From positions 1,302,001-1,366,000 of the forward strand of contig JASANH010001039.1 of assembly GCA_030248295.1 (NCBI GenBank): DNA of 64,000 nt, in the 5' to 3' direction. A program made the translations under genes and the position numbers. Numbering within the stretch: the first letter of the stretch is position 1; each line of letters begins with the position of its first letter. Shown here piece by piece: positions 1 to 11,109 of the stretch. Below the pieces are notes generated by a model that made no database searches, had not been told where the DNA came from, and worked only from the letters and a program-made list of their open reading frames with translations. The stretch is from Mesodorylaimus sp. YZB2_4. Its lineage: Eukaryota > Nematoda > Enoplea > Dorylaimida > Dorylaimidae.

Positions 1-3000
1 TTGTTCAACATGCTCGTGCAAACAGGTGCAGAAGCAAAGCCTTGCAAACCGGCTCCTATGAAATCCATCAATGGGACGAATGCAGTGGTACGCACTCTGG
101 TGACTTGCCGTATTTCAATCATGGGTAAGACATTCACCCACCCTTTCCATCTCTTGGATGGCTTACCTGTTACTGTCATTGTTGGCCGCGACCTTATGGC
201 GAAGATGGGTAAACTTTCTTTTGATTTTGGCCAGAGCGTGCCTCTATGCGCGGCCATCATGGAGCAGTGCCAGCAGCTTTTATACAGCAATAAGGAGAAG
301 GCACCTGAATGCCTCGTGGAAGTTGCCGAACCAGTGGTGATCCCCCCGCGGACAGAGAAACTCATCTCGGGCCGCATTCTTTCGGATCAATACCGTGACA
401 TGGATGTGCAGTTTACAGCCGACTACCACCCTACCTGTACCGACATGACCGTATTGATAGCTCATTCTTTGGGCAGAGCCACTAGAAATGAGTTGGCTAT
501 TCGAGTCATGAACGCATCCCAGAACCCAGTGCGTCTGCCAGCAGGTACGCTGATTGGTCACGTTGATGAGGTAGCCGAAGTGCTTCCTACGGACCTGCAC
601 ACCATACAAGGAAAGGAGGAAAAGAAAGATACTTTGCGTCAAATCGAAGAGATAAAATTCGACAACCCCGCACTGGCAGAACATCAAAAGCGGGACATGA
701 GAAAATTCCTGACGGAATGGGCTAAAAAGGGTATATTCGCAACGACCACACTGGACTTGAAGCCAGCTAACGTTGAGATTGAGCATACCATTGACACGGG
801 AAATCACCCTCCCATACATCAGCCGCCACGTAGGCTACCTTTCTGCCAGCGAGAAGTCGTAGACAAAATGATTAAAGATATGAAGCAAGGTGGCCAAATC
901 GAGGATTCACGCAGTTCCTGGGCCAGCCCCATTTGCCTGGTACGGAAAGCAGGTACATCGGAATTGCGATTTACCGTCGATTATAGAGCCATTAATGCGA
1001 TTACCTCACGGGATGAATTCCCGTTACCACGCATGGATGATATTCTTGATTCCTTATCTGGAGCAAAATTCTTCACAAGCCTCGACCTCATTTCTGGGTA
1101 TTGGCAAATAAAACTAAAAGAAGGTGACAAGGAGAAGACAGCCTTCCGTGTCCCAGGGGGAGGCCATTACCAGTTCAAGGTCCTTCCTTTTGGACTGACC
1201 AATGCACCAGCAGTGTTCATGCGACTGATGAACGCTGTTCTCTCGGGACTCACGTGGAATCAGTGCTTAGTCTATCTGGACGACATCTTGGTCTTTGCAT
1301 CTAGTTTTGAGGAACACCAAGCAAGGTTACAAGCTGTCTTCGAGCGCTTGCACCAAGCCAATCTGAGAATGAAGTTCGCCAAGTGTAAATTCCTGAGGAC
1401 AGAAGTCCCGTTTCTAGGCCACGTTGTCAGTGCTGACGGACTAAAGATGGACAATACGAAAATAAAAGCAGTTCTGGACATGCCAGTTCCGAAAGATCGT
1501 AAAGCTGTGAGAAGGTTCCTGGGGATGTGCACGTTTTATCGGCGATTCATCCAGAATTTCTCAAAAATTGCACGACCATTATTTGAACTGACAAAGGAGA
1601 ACGTGAAATTTGAATGGGCAAAGAGCGCGGAAAGTGCATTTACTGAGCTTAAAGAACGAATGACATCCGCCCCAATCCTTGCTTACCCGAACTTTCACAA
1701 GCCGTTCATCATTTACACGGATGCCAGTCGAGAAGGTTTAGGCACTATATTAGCGCAAACTGACGATTACGGTCATGAGCACCCGGTTGCGTTTGCTAGC
1801 CGTACTCTGCTGCCAAGCGAAGCTAAATACCCTGTAACCGAACTGGAAGGTTTAGGCGTATACTGGGCAGTCAAATTATTCAAACCTTACGTCTATGGTC
1901 AGAAGTTCACAATCATAACTGACCATTTGCCATTGGTTTACATCTTCAAAAACAAAACACATGATGGCCGTTTCGCTAGGTGGATCGCACATTTGGCTGG
2001 CATGCATTTTGAGATACGTTATCGTCCTGGTAAGAAACATTCTAACGTGGATGCCCTTTCTCGAGCTAGCTTGGACGTGAATGAATTAGCAGCAATCGAG
2101 AGGGAAGTTTCGCAACTCGATTTGGAAACATGGGAGGAGCACGCGAGGCTAGCGGACCTGGCTCTGCAACAGCGGAACGACCCGGTTTTGAAAGCTCGAA
2201 TAGATTTCCTGGAAAGTGGAACTCTACCAATCAATGAACACCAAGCTAAGCAGTTCATGCTGGAGAAACCACGCTATGCGTTGAAAGAAGGTATCTTGAT
2301 TCACTTGATGCGTTGGAGTAAGAGCACAGAGCCAGTGTTACAACTTGTGATCCCGCATAGCATGAAAGGTGATATCTTACATCAGTGCCATAGCGATACT
2401 TTTGCCGCACATTGCGGTATTGGTAAGACTTTCGACAAAATCGCACACCGGTATTATTGGGACGGATATTTTCAAGACGTAGAACGTTACGTGAAACACT
2501 GTTCTTGGTGTGCGAGATTCAAGGACCCAGTGAGAAAGCAGGTGTCCCCACTACAGTCGATGCCGCCAACGGCCGCCCCATGGGAACGTGTTGGAGTGGA
2601 CATACTCGGGCCCTTGCCACCGACACCCAGTGGAAATCAATACATCATCGTTTTCACTGACTATTTTACTCGTTGGGTAGAAGCCGTACCATTACCTGAC
2701 CCCACAGCGAAGACAGTGGCACGAGCATTTGTTCGCGAGGTCATTTGTCGTTATGGTAGCTGTAAGGAGCTCTTATCAGACCGTGGAGCAGAATTTCTCT
2801 CAAATATGATGAAGGAGGTGTGCAAAATGTGTGACATCCACAAAAAGAACACGACGGCGTACCACCCAGCTTGCAATGGCCTGACGGAGCGTTTTAACAA
2901 GGTGCTTGGAACTATGTTGGGTATCTACATGAAGCAGTATACACAATCATGGGATGCTGCACTGCCCTTTATTTTGTTCGCATACCGCTCCTCGATCCAG

Positions 3001-3636
3001 TCCACTCTGAAATACTCGCCTTATCGCGTCTTGTTCGGACGTGAGCCATGCATCCCAGGCGAGTTGTCTGTGCAGACTGGAACCAGCTCTCACCCTAGCA
3101 CTTATGCTGAGGAGGTGGCGGCAGGACTTCAATCCATGAAAGCCATTCTAAGGCGGAATTTGCTTGAAGCGCAGGAGCGACAGAAGAAGGACTACGATCG
3201 AAGTGCGAGAGATCACGACTTTGCGGTGAACAGTCTAGCTTGGTTGCGGATGGTACCAAAGGGTTTGGGGGCTAAGTTACAGCCGAAATGGGATGGCCCA
3301 TACGTCATTGTTGCTAAGCCTTCCCCAGTGGACAGTGTCGTTCGGTTGTGGACATGTCCAACAGCAGAACGAAAATTGGTGCACAATGACCGTTTGAAGC
3401 CCTGCTATGCCCCTTGGCAACCGGCACCGATGGACGAAAGCCCCGACGAAACACCGCCTGGACCTCAAACGGAGGAGCCAAGTCGGTTACCTCAGCCGGA
3501 GCACATGAGTGCATTGACACCAGCTTTGCAGCAGTCGCAGATGCGAAACCATACAGTCCCACCCACTGTACAGCCAGTATCATCAGCTCCTGAAGACGTC
3601 CCTCTCCCTGTAAGTACCTTACGCCCCGCCCCGTAG
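1..3636 (+). CDS. Ty3/Gypsy retrotransposon pol polyprotein, 5' end outside window
   Basis: The reading frame is open from the window edge for 1211 codons, so gag and the 5' LTR lie to the left. Domains in order are: a retropepsin-like segment (about residues 5-70, with LVQTGAEAK and VIVGRDL), reverse transcriptase (about 260-470, with YLDDILVF), RNase H (about 560-690, with IIYTDAS), a zinc-binding HHCC integrase head (about 800-840), and an integrase core with the expected acidic residues around DILGPLP, FTDYF and LSDRGAEF. The order RT-RNaseH-IN is that of Ty3/Gypsy elements. The protease motif reads QTG where families have DTG, so the catalytic aspartate appears replaced. The tail is Pro-rich and stops at 3634-3636, after which a second frame of the same composition takes over. 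The copy is young enough to stay open but is probably not autonomous. Confidence 0.95.
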   Translation: MFNMLVQTGAEAKPCKPAPMKSINGTNAVVRTLVTCRISIMGKTFTHPFHLLDGLPVTVIVGRDLMAKMGKLSFDFGQSVPLCAAIMEQCQQLLYSNKEKAPECLVEVAEPVVIPPRTEKLISGRILSDQYRDMDVQFTADYHPTCTDMTVLIAHSLGRATRNELAIRVMNASQNPVRLPAGTLIGHVDEVAEVLPTDLHTIQGKEEKKDTLRQIEEIKFDNPALAEHQKRDMRKFLTEWAKKGIFATTTLDLKPANVEIEHTIDTGNHPPIHQPPRRLPFCQREVVDKMIKDMKQGGQIEDSRSSWASPICLVRKAGTSELRFTVDYRAINAITSRDEFPLPRMDDILDSLSGAKFFTSLDLISGYWQIKLKEGDKEKTAFRVPGGGHYQFKVLPFGLTNAPAVFMRLMNAVLSGLTWNQCLVYLDDILVFASSFEEHQARLQAVFERLHQANLRMKFAKCKFLRTEVPFLGHVVSADGLKMDNTKIKAVLDMPVPKDRKAVRRFLGMCTFYRRFIQNFSKIARPLFELTKENVKFEWAKSAESAFTELKERMTSAPILAYPNFHKPFIIYTDASREGLGTILAQTDDYGHEHPVAFASRTLLPSEAKYPVTELEGLGVYWAVKLFKPYVYGQKFTIITDHLPLVYIFKNKTHDGRFARWIAHLAGMHFEIRYRPGKKHSNVDALSRASLDVNELAAIEREVSQLDLETWEEHARLADLALQQRNDPVLKARIDFLESGTLPINEHQAKQFMLEKPRYALKEGILIHLMRWSKSTEPVLQLVIPHSMKGDILHQCHSDTFAAHCGIGKTFDKIAHRYYWDGYFQDVERYVKHCSWCARFKDPVRKQVSPLQSMPPTAAPWERVGVDILGPLPPTPSGNQYIIVFTDYFTRWVEAVPLPDPTAKTVARAFVREVICRYGSCKELLSDRGAEFLSNMMKEVCKMCDIHKKNTTAYHPACNGLTERFNKVLGTMLGIYMKQYTQSWDAALPFILFAYRSSIQSTLKYSPYRVLFGREPCIPGELSVQTGTSSHPSTYAEEVAAGLQSMKAILRRNLLEAQERQKKDYDRSARDHDFAVNSLAWLRMVPKGLGAKLQPKWDGPYVIVAKPSPVDSVVRLWTCPTAERKLVHNDRLKPCYAPWQPAPMDESPDETPPGPQTEEPSRLPQPEHMSALTPALQQSQMRNHTVPPTVQPVSSAPEDVPLPVSTLRPAP

Positions 3637-3974
3637 TGTCCCCTTCGACGCCGACCGCCACGACGCCAATGCCTACTGTATCGTCAGCGCCGACTCTCGA
3701 AACGCCGCCTTCGACTTCCATTCTTTCGCCTCCTGCTCCGGTTTCCTCGGCCCCGTCAGTGACCACAAGCTCAGCAAGCCAAAATCAAGCCCAAACACCA
3801 AGCCAACAAAAAGATCAAGCGATGGCTCGGCCGACATGGACCCGTGGAGCTGGATTGCGCGCCCGACCGAAGCAGCCTCAACGTTACCAACCGGACGATT
3901 GGACAACCAAGCAGCCAAGACGAGCGAGGACGCTTTCGTCTCAGGACCCCGGCGTATGTGATGTAGTTACTTGA
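3636..3974 (+). pseudogene. C-terminal tail of Gypsy pol in a shifted frame
   Basis: This frame begins where the pol frame stops and has the same Pro/Ser/Thr-rich composition, then a basic stretch (ARPKQPQRYQPDDW) typical of the extreme C-terminus of Gypsy pol proteins. There is no start codon at its beginning. The simplest reading is a small indel near 3620-3640 that split the tail. The stop at 3972-3974 lies just inside the proposed LTR, a common arrangement. A programmed frameshift is possible but unlikely this far downstream of integrase. Confidence 0.6.
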
Positions 3975-4405
3975 CAGGGTCAATTTTGAATCACGCGCCG
4001 CGCCGTGCCTGTCCGCATATCAGTTTTCTAGACAGAGATCCGTATTAGCATAGACACTTAATATCTGCTGACTATTTTGCATGATGATTTATTTTCTGCC
4101 TTGACCTAGGTTTTGATGGCGATCATGTTTATTTTCTGGCAGGTTTCTAGGATTTTTGGAGTTATGCAAATGCTATAGGCCAGTGCTGTAGGACAGGTAT
4201 ATAAGGGCCGCGTCTTGCAGTGTTAGGGAGAGTAAGAGAGTGTGCGGTGTACTTCGGTAATGGCTCATCGATTTAACTCCCGTCGTAGATTCCAACCATA
4301 TTCCCGTACCATCGGTAGGTACTAATTCGATGTGGTGTGATCGGTTTCCTGGTGGCTTCTGACATCCCCTAGACCCATCTCGCGCTACCAGGGACCCTCA
4401 TCACA
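3957..4405 (+). repeat. 3' LTR of the Gypsy element
   Basis: The proposed LTR starts TGTGATG and ends CATCACA, a perfect 7-base inverted pair with the canonical TG...CA termini. It follows the pol tail directly. A TATA-like box (TATATAAG) sits at 4198-4205, where an LTR promoter would be. The 5' LTR is outside the window, so the ends are inferred from the inverted termini only. No clear polypurine tract is visible just before 3957. Confidence 0.65.
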
Positions 4406-5439
4406 GTAAGATCGAGCGGTGGCGCCTAACCCACTGCGCTACACACAATATCGGAAATGGGCACTCTTTCCGACACTAATGGTAGTTCCAAAAATTTGAA
4501 TTCGTACCAATGCTGTCCGTACTTATTGCCTTTTTAACTCCGCTGTTTGACAAGGGTGCGTGGAGAGTGGGGACATATAAAATTTGAAGCAAATTGCTAA
4601 AGTGCTGTAGTCCAGTCGCACGAATTTCATTTCAAAGACGTACTGGATAGACTTTCACAGGTCTCGTGAATTCAGAAATTCTGTTAATTCCCTTTTTTCC
4701 ACTAGTAGCCATCGGATCGGGTGGGGTTCAACTCAACGGGGCTTTCGCGTCGGGTTGACCCGAATTTGCCATAAGCAGCTGAAATTGCCCTAAATGAAAG
4801 CTTTGCTCAATTTCTTTGCATTTTGCTAATAATCAAGACAAAATCGACTTTTTTATAGGACGCCAGTGTAACTTGCTCTAGGCTGGAACAGTTGCTGGTA
4901 ATAATGAGTCAACACTGTCTTGTTCTTTAGAGCATTGAAATACTTGCAATGGCAGTTTATACCGCTAAGGTTGTAATCATTTTCCAACGCATTGTTATTT
5001 TGCATTATGCTGTATTATTTTGTACTTAGAAGTTGACTTTTCGAGAAAATTTTAGTGGATATTTGACGATGCCCCTGATATTATGACAATTTTTTCTTAG
5101 AAAGCATCCCGTGTTTCCTACCTTCCATAGACGCATCCCTTCGCGAGGCAGCCTTCTGCAACCTGGTATCGGTAGGCTCCAGCTGTATCTTTGTAAATAG
5201 CTCGAAAAGCCTAGACAGCCTTTCACGCTTTTCCCTGTTGCCCGGTTTATAGCTTACTTGATTTTTAATACACCTGCTGGTAACTAAATACATAAAACCC
5301 CTGCTAGCCTTGCATAAATAGGATTAGCTACCTTTCAAGGTGAACTAAGCGCCCAGCAGTCGTAGGCGTCGGAGCATTCTTTGTCAGCCAGCCATCCCAG
5401 AAAGCCGAGTTCCGGCGATCTTTGCGAGGATTGAAGAAA
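4406..5439. other. intergenic, no gene recognised
   Basis: Short frames here show no domain, and no splice-consistent chain was found. Around 4420-4446 the minus strand resembles a tRNA A-box region (GTAGCGCAGTGGGTTAGGCG), possibly a SINE scrap. A GGGTT-rich patch at 4715-4775 resembles the arms of repeats at 17.1, 18.5 and 24.3 kb. Confidence 0.5.
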
Positions 5440-6244
5440 ATGGTAGCAAATTTGAAACAAGAATTTGCTGTACTCGACTACTTCGCACCATTCATTGTCT
5501 TCATCCTGTTCGGCACACTCATGTTTATTCTATCTGCCACTGTCATTTTGTGGGTGTGCGTTACTGAGGCCGATGCAGAGACACCGCATTGTTTCAGTAA
5601 TGTAAGTCGTTTCTGGACATGACAGGGCTATGAAAGAGGGGCTAAGTTTGAAAAAGAATGGGATCAGCAGGTTTTCTATTCACACACTCGATTTTAAACA
5701 AAAAAGAATTGCCACAGTTGTGTCGGAAAGCTGGTCGAAAAGTGTGATAATAACTGACCTGACCTGATATGGTAGCTCGCCCGAGACCCGTTGTTGATTT
5801 GATAGATTTTCACAAATATGCTTCATAGATTCATGAAATAATTTTATTATAGTTTTGGATTATGATACAAAGTTAGTTTTGAAGACAGAAAAGATCCTAT
5901 GTAAGGAAGCAAGGCCAGGATGTGACTGGTTGAAGTAAAAGATTAGCTGCAAGCCAAAATTTCCAGTAGAGTTTCAAAACAATTACATGTTTTTCTTTTT
6001 GCCTTTGCTGGCAACATAGCTCGCAGTTATTACTCCCCTACATACATTTTTTAGGTTTCCCACTTTAGAAATAGGATACTCAGTTTCCTGACCAGAAATC
6101 CTGGGTGGAACATTTCCTGTGTTTCAGATTAGAAGTGTCAGCCTTGCAACGAACTGAAATTCAACTCCTTCTTTTCAGTTCCGTTTGCCAAGAGTCAGAG
6201 GAAAAGAATACGATTTGCAATTAGCTGAGAAAACGAAGCTGTGA
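5440..6244 (+). CDS. small single-span membrane protein, two exons
   Basis: Exons 5440-5601 and 6179-6244 join in phase 0 to give a 75-residue protein. The donor is GTAAGT at 5602 and the acceptor is CTTTTCAG ending at 6178. The first exon codes a soluble N-terminus (MVANLKQEFAVLDYFAP), a strongly hydrophobic segment of about 22 residues (residues 18-40), and then an acidic stretch. The second exon adds 21 residues rich in Lys, Arg and Glu. The exact frame match and immediate stop after the join support a real gene. I do not recognise the family. By composition it could be a small regulatory subunit of a membrane complex, but that is inference. The 577-base intron shows no clear repeat. Confidence 0.55.
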
Positions 6245-6789
6245 CGAGAGTTTCGATTCCCTTTCGGACGATGATTTGGTAGTCTAGATTTTATATATGG
6301 CTTTGGTGTAGCTTTACAACGTCTGCGCTATAATTTTTTGCGGAACATTTTTTAAAATGCTTTTGTACTTTGGGGGATGAAACATGTCGGTGCTTTACGG
6401 AGGACAACCTTGCATTCTGTGATTCACTACGCATGCGTAGCATCGTCGCCACTCACGTCGTTCTTTCCTAACGGGCCATGTATAAAGGTCGACCGCAGCC
6501 TAGGGGGGGGGGGGGGGGGGGGGGTTGGCAAAAATTGGTAACCTGCGGTCGGGGGAGGGGTAGCGGCCAATGGTCGACCGCAGCAAATTTTTAGACTTTT
6601 GATGACAAAAAAAACACCTTTTATCTTCACCAGTAGTGCGCGTTCAAACCTTCAAAACTTTTTGTCTTCTCTTCTCCTTGGTCGTTCATTCTCGATTATG
6701 CAATTTCGGCTTCATCAGGACCCTTATTCCCAACTGGAATGGCATCCGATCCGAATGGGAAAAATTGGGAGGCGATGGCCAAGCTGATT

Positions 6790-7100
6790 TAGGCGTTGGT
6801 TCGGCTTGCTGGCCCGCAACCCTGACTGGGAGGCCGAGGTTCTATTGCGACGGAGGACGGCAGTTAGTAGGTCGTCGCTGGCTTTGGACACCTGGCTACG
6901 GGCGGCACCACGTTACTGTCAAACGGCGGACGCCCACCCAAGGGGCAGAGAATTGGGAAACTGTCCTCGAACACCAGTCGGGAGGGTCCCTAAGCTTACG
7001 ATGAGCCCAAGCCCCTTCTGACCCAGTATGCCCTCGTGTTGAGGTGCTCCCAGTGAAGACCCAGGGAACCTGCCATGAGAGCTGGTCACCTCTAGGGATA
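6790..7100 (+). repeat. R2 dispersed repeat (SINE-like), copy 1
   Basis: The sequence ACCCTGACTGGGAGGCCG near 6820 followed by GGTTCTATTGC resembles a degenerate Pol III promoter B-box context. The 3' part carries GAACACCAGTCGGGAGGGTC and GAGCTGGTCACCTC. Related stretches occur at 41137-41247 plus 41685-41960, at 56500-56660 and at 57715-57940. The 41-kb copy is split by another element, while this one is not. Confidence 0.55.
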
Positions 7101-7290
7101 GGTCGGTATCACCTTTTTCCAGGATCGAGATCAGGGCAAGCCCGATCGGGATCGGGATTTTTTGTTTGAGGTCGAACAGTTTGCACGCACGAAGGAAATT
7201 AGTCTATTTTCCAGACTAAAGCACACTTTAGTCATCCAGGTTTTTTATCAGGTCGAGTTTCAGTCATTATAAATAAGCTGAAATTGATGA

Positions 7291-7459
7291 GTGCCGTATT
7301 TCCTCGAAATTCTCCCCGCGGGAGAAATTTTTCGAATGGTCCCAGACGGGGGAGAATAACAGAGGGGCGAGGATTTCCAGAGGGGGGAGAGTAAAGTTCA
7401 ATCGAGGTCTAGACAGGGGAGAATAACTAGAAGGGGAGGATTTCGAGGAAATACAGTAC
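7291..7459. mobile_element. MITE with GTATTTCCTCGAAAT inverted termini
   Basis: The left arm begins GCCGTATTTCCTCGAAATTC and the right arm, read on the minus strand, begins TACTGTATTTCCTCGAAATC. The arms enclose about 120 bases rich in GGGGAGAATAA-type repeats. There is no coding capacity. It sits inside the larger inverted-repeat element. Confidence 0.6.
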
Positions 7460-8083
7460 ATTCGCAGTTTCGATACTCGTCCAGCAAGGTCAGCCAAGGC
7501 TAAGTAAAATCAGTGTTGTTATCATTATCGATTTGAGCCGATGTTGCTGTTGCCTCTTCATCGCTACTGCTTCATGGCAGATATGATGGATCAGAGTGTA
7601 CCTGCCATGCTTATGCATATCATAATTATTAGCAGAATCCCGATGCCTCAATGTCAGGATCAGGATTGGGATCCCAGCCTATCCCTCACAGCCGCGCTTA
7701 TCATCTCATGCCTGCGTGCCAGCTAATACGATTGCAAGTCCCGTAGAGAACTGAGCCGGCGCGGCCCAACCCGCTGAACTTTTAAAAAATATGGGAAAAA
7801 GTTGTGGGAAAAGTTTGTGGAGGCTTTTACGAAATAGAAATCCGCTCCATAAATCAAAAACGATTTGTCTTCGAAGGAGATGGCATCTTGTCGAGCTCGA
7901 GAAAGCATAAGACGAAACATTTCACAAAACTGCGTTTGGAGGGGGAAGGGGGTATGGCTGAAGTGGTCGACCATTTTTGAGGGGGGGGGGGGGGGTTCGT
8001 GATAAGTGGTCGGCATGCGGTCAGGGTGGGGAAGGGGGTCAAAAAATCGAGATTTTGTGCGGTCGACCTTTATGGATGGCCCC

Positions 8084-10201
8084 TAAACAAGTATAACTGT
8101 GCAGCAAACCCCGACCCTCGCTGGGTAGCCTAAAAGACTTTTCTGTACGGAGCATTTTTGCTGAAATTGCTTAATATGGACCCCGCAGCCTGCATGCTTT
8201 ATCTAAACGCCAAGAAACGTTTGCATTACCTAGCCGAAGAGCGATAGAGGACAAGACTCATGAGGCATGTTTGCAAGTGCGGTTAGCTAAGAAGCCCCCA
8301 GCCCGCTAAAAAAGGGGCAAAAATTGAATCTCTCTGCAAGGCCAGGATTTGTCGAAAAAAATTGATGTGGAAGGAGCTGTGAATGGACACGCTTACGCAT
8401 TCAAAAGTGCTTTTACTCACTGTTACTAGGAAGAAATTCCGAAGAAATAAAAAAGTGGAAGCAACTGCCAAAAGTGGATCTCAGGTTGTCAGGGATCAAA
8501 CCATTGCAGGCTCAATGGGTTCTGAAGGCGTCCCAGATTCCACAATCCATCTGAATCCATCGTGGACCCACCAGAATCCACGTGGATCAGTTCCAATCCA
8601 GCTGGATAGCTTCTGGTCAGGTGAGTTGAGAACAGGTTGTTCTTTTTAGTACTGTTCAAGATGCTGGACTATAAATGCATCGCTATATTGATAATGTGAC
8701 TCATGTCCGTATTCTTTGATGAAGTGGTTTTGACTTTCCTGGCTACTGATCTGGGTTAAAGTTCAAGTAAATGTTATGAGCAGGTGGTTAAAAGCAAGGT
8801 AAAACTGAACCTATGCTCTATCTGAAAATCCAGGTTTTCTACATAAAAATTTAGCGGAAGGAAATTTCCGCGGTCAAGGCCATCCACGAAAACCACGAAA
8901 TTAAAGTGATTTACAGTATGCCATCATGAACAGGTTGACAATGGCCGGCAATGACCAGTGAGGAACAGATGCAACGCCAGAGCAGTTAGGTGACATGTGC
9001 GAACGTCCCCAGCGGAGCTAAAACCAACCTTTGCGAACGGCTGAAGAGCCTATAGATCGCATTCAGTCTGCCCGCTGGTCGAACTAACTACACCCGAAAG
9101 TTCGAGAATGGCCTCGGTCCATGATATGCACGCTGCCAAAGCCGTTCGGGGTACCAAAGAAGCTTCTAAATGGTTTCCAGCACCAAATCTTGGCGGGGAG
9201 CGTATGATTCTACAAAATGCTGCGTATCGAGCGGAATCATGTATGATCGAGAATGCCTGAAATCAAGCACTCTTTCGTCTGGGATTATGCAAGGCTTTGA
9301 GAGACATAAACAAGCGCGGTAGCTGCCTGTTTAGCCCAGCCACACAGACGCGCAACTTTGATCGTTTATAGCTCGCCAACAAATCGACAAAAATCGTGCA
9401 AAATTTTGTTGGAAATGGTTCAGCCGTTCACGACGACGAAGTACTTAAGGCAAGTCCACAGCAATAACCACTCAAGCTACGGACGAAAGAGTTGGTTTTT
9501 CTGAAAGCTCTGGCATGAATTATTCTTTTGAGGGTGTGATTTTAAGATTCGCGCTAATTAATTTTTTGAGCTCGAAAAACTGGATCTTAACGCATACCGC
9601 CAGCAGGCGGAATATTTTTATTAGCCGTGCGGCGCGTGAGTGCTGTTTCCGTTAGCCGTAGCTGGCCGAGATGAGTGTTCTGTTCTGTTTAGTTTGGTCG
9701 AATTGTTTGCTTTAGTTTGGTGGATAAGTTGGCTTGCTTTTCAATGTTTTGATTTCTAAGCCTTAAAGTTTTGAAAAGTCTACTTGCGATCTTTTGTACG
9801 TTCTCTGTAGCAAAGAATATTTGTTGCGAAAATTGAGGCCGTTTGCCACCAGAAAATATTATTTCCAGTAATATTTTCTGGTGGTAACATAGATCAATTG
9901 GTAATATCAATTCGTAACAGTAATATTAATTACGGCACCGCCGCAAACGGCACTAGAGTGCTTCCAATTGAAAACCCCCTGCCTATCAACAGCCACGATA
10001 GTTGCCTGTTTAGCCCAGCCATTGTGGAACTTATGCGCAATTGACTACAGTGACAGAACATAACGTTGCAACCTTCTTTGTACGAAATTTGCGTCAGCTC
10101 AAGAGGGACTAGACGACAAGACTAGACTAGACGAAAATTCTTCTATCAATTCTCAATTCCTAGCCGAAATGTAGGTGCGAAAAAGTATTATTATTTCTAA
10201 C
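8084..10201. other. intergenic, no gene recognised; perfect hairpin at 9846-9884
   Basis: No splice-consistent coding chain was found. At 9846-9884 two 15-base arms (CCACCAGAAAATATT and its complement) flank a 9-base loop, probably the relic of a small inverted-repeat element. The phrase TGCCTGTTTAGCCCAGCCA occurs near 9325 and again near 10001 as a direct repeat. Confidence 0.5.
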
Positions 10202-10987
10202 AAAATCTGTTATCAGACACCAAAAAGGTATCCCAGCCATCCTACTCTAATCAAATGCGGGGCAAACGAGGTTGGCAGGGCTCCCTCGGCGGCGTTCTAC
10301 AAACGCCGCCGAGGGAGCCTGGGGTGGGGGCGGCGTTTGTGGAGAGTGCGTTTGTGATCAAACAGAATTGCTATTGTCACTAAAAAATGTAACAGGGCGT
10401 CCCCTACCTCAGCCACTTCATTCAGCAGGCAATAGAGAGATGACAACACAAGGGCTGATGGTCGTTCTAGTGCTGAAGGTTGTACGCCTAAAGCTATCAG
10501 CATGCTGGCTACACAGAAGCTGAACTTCCTGTTTTAGTGTCACTGAGTAGGTGCTACACATGCAGTACTCGTGCTGTCACCACAGATGCAACCTTACTGC
10601 AGCAAGTCCTCACTGTTCCCCAAGTGAGTTCGAGGTAAAAAAACGAGACCGCATTCCAAAACTCCGAACTTCTGGACTTACTCCAAAATACGAATAAGTA
10701 TATTCATGTGGGTACTAGCCTTTGGAAGGATAAAATCCCGCAGGGAGTCGACCCCACGACTCCACGATGCACCAAGTACATCACAGAGACATCGCGTGGT
10801 GGGTGAGTGAGGGACTACGATTGTGAGCCTCGCCCTGACGGCAACATTAACGTAGATATTTCACGTCCACATAAATATAACCCACTTCAGCATGTGCCGC
10901 CGAGGGAGCCCAGCCAACCTCGTTTGCCTCGCATTTGGTTATAGTAGGGTGGCTGGGCTAACCTTTTTGTTGTCTGATAACAGATTT
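10202..10987. mobile_element. element with inverted terminal arms of about 92 bases
   Basis: The left arm is 10202-10293 and the right arm is about 10896-10987. Read on opposite strands they agree over most of their length (for example AAATCTGTTATCAGACA and GGCAAACGAGGTTGGC). At 10279-10319 an 18-base perfect stem (GGCTCCCTCGGCGGCGTT) with a 5-base loop lies at the inner edge of the left arm. The roughly 600-base interior has no transposase. This looks like a foldback-type or non-autonomous DNA transposon. Confidence 0.65.
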
Positions 10988-11109
10988 TTTAAAAATAAAA
11001 AATTTTAATTAATTATTTATTTTTTCTTATTTATTTTTTTTTTTTTTTTTTTTTTTTAATAATTAAAAATAAATTGTTGAGTCGTATGGACAACTGACTA
11101 GCGCTTGTT

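Larger units (their letters stand above)
6473..8083. mobile_element. inverted-repeat element with GGGCCAT / GGTCGACCGC termini
   Basis: The left end (6473) reads GGGCCATGTATAAAGGTCGA, and the right end (to 8083), read on the minus strand, starts GGGGCCATCCATAAAGGTCG. Both continue into ACCGC. Long G-runs lie inside each end (about 6505-6524 and 7981-7995). No transposase is visible, so it is non-autonomous or a composite. The interior holds a copy of the R2 repeat and a small palindromic MITE. A second element with related termini lies in the mitofilin intron at 24085-25456. Confidence 0.6.

Noticed and set aside
8383..8649. An 88-codon frame with repeated AATCCA phrases
   Set aside because: The apparent repetition is short and irregular, and no homology or splice context is visible.
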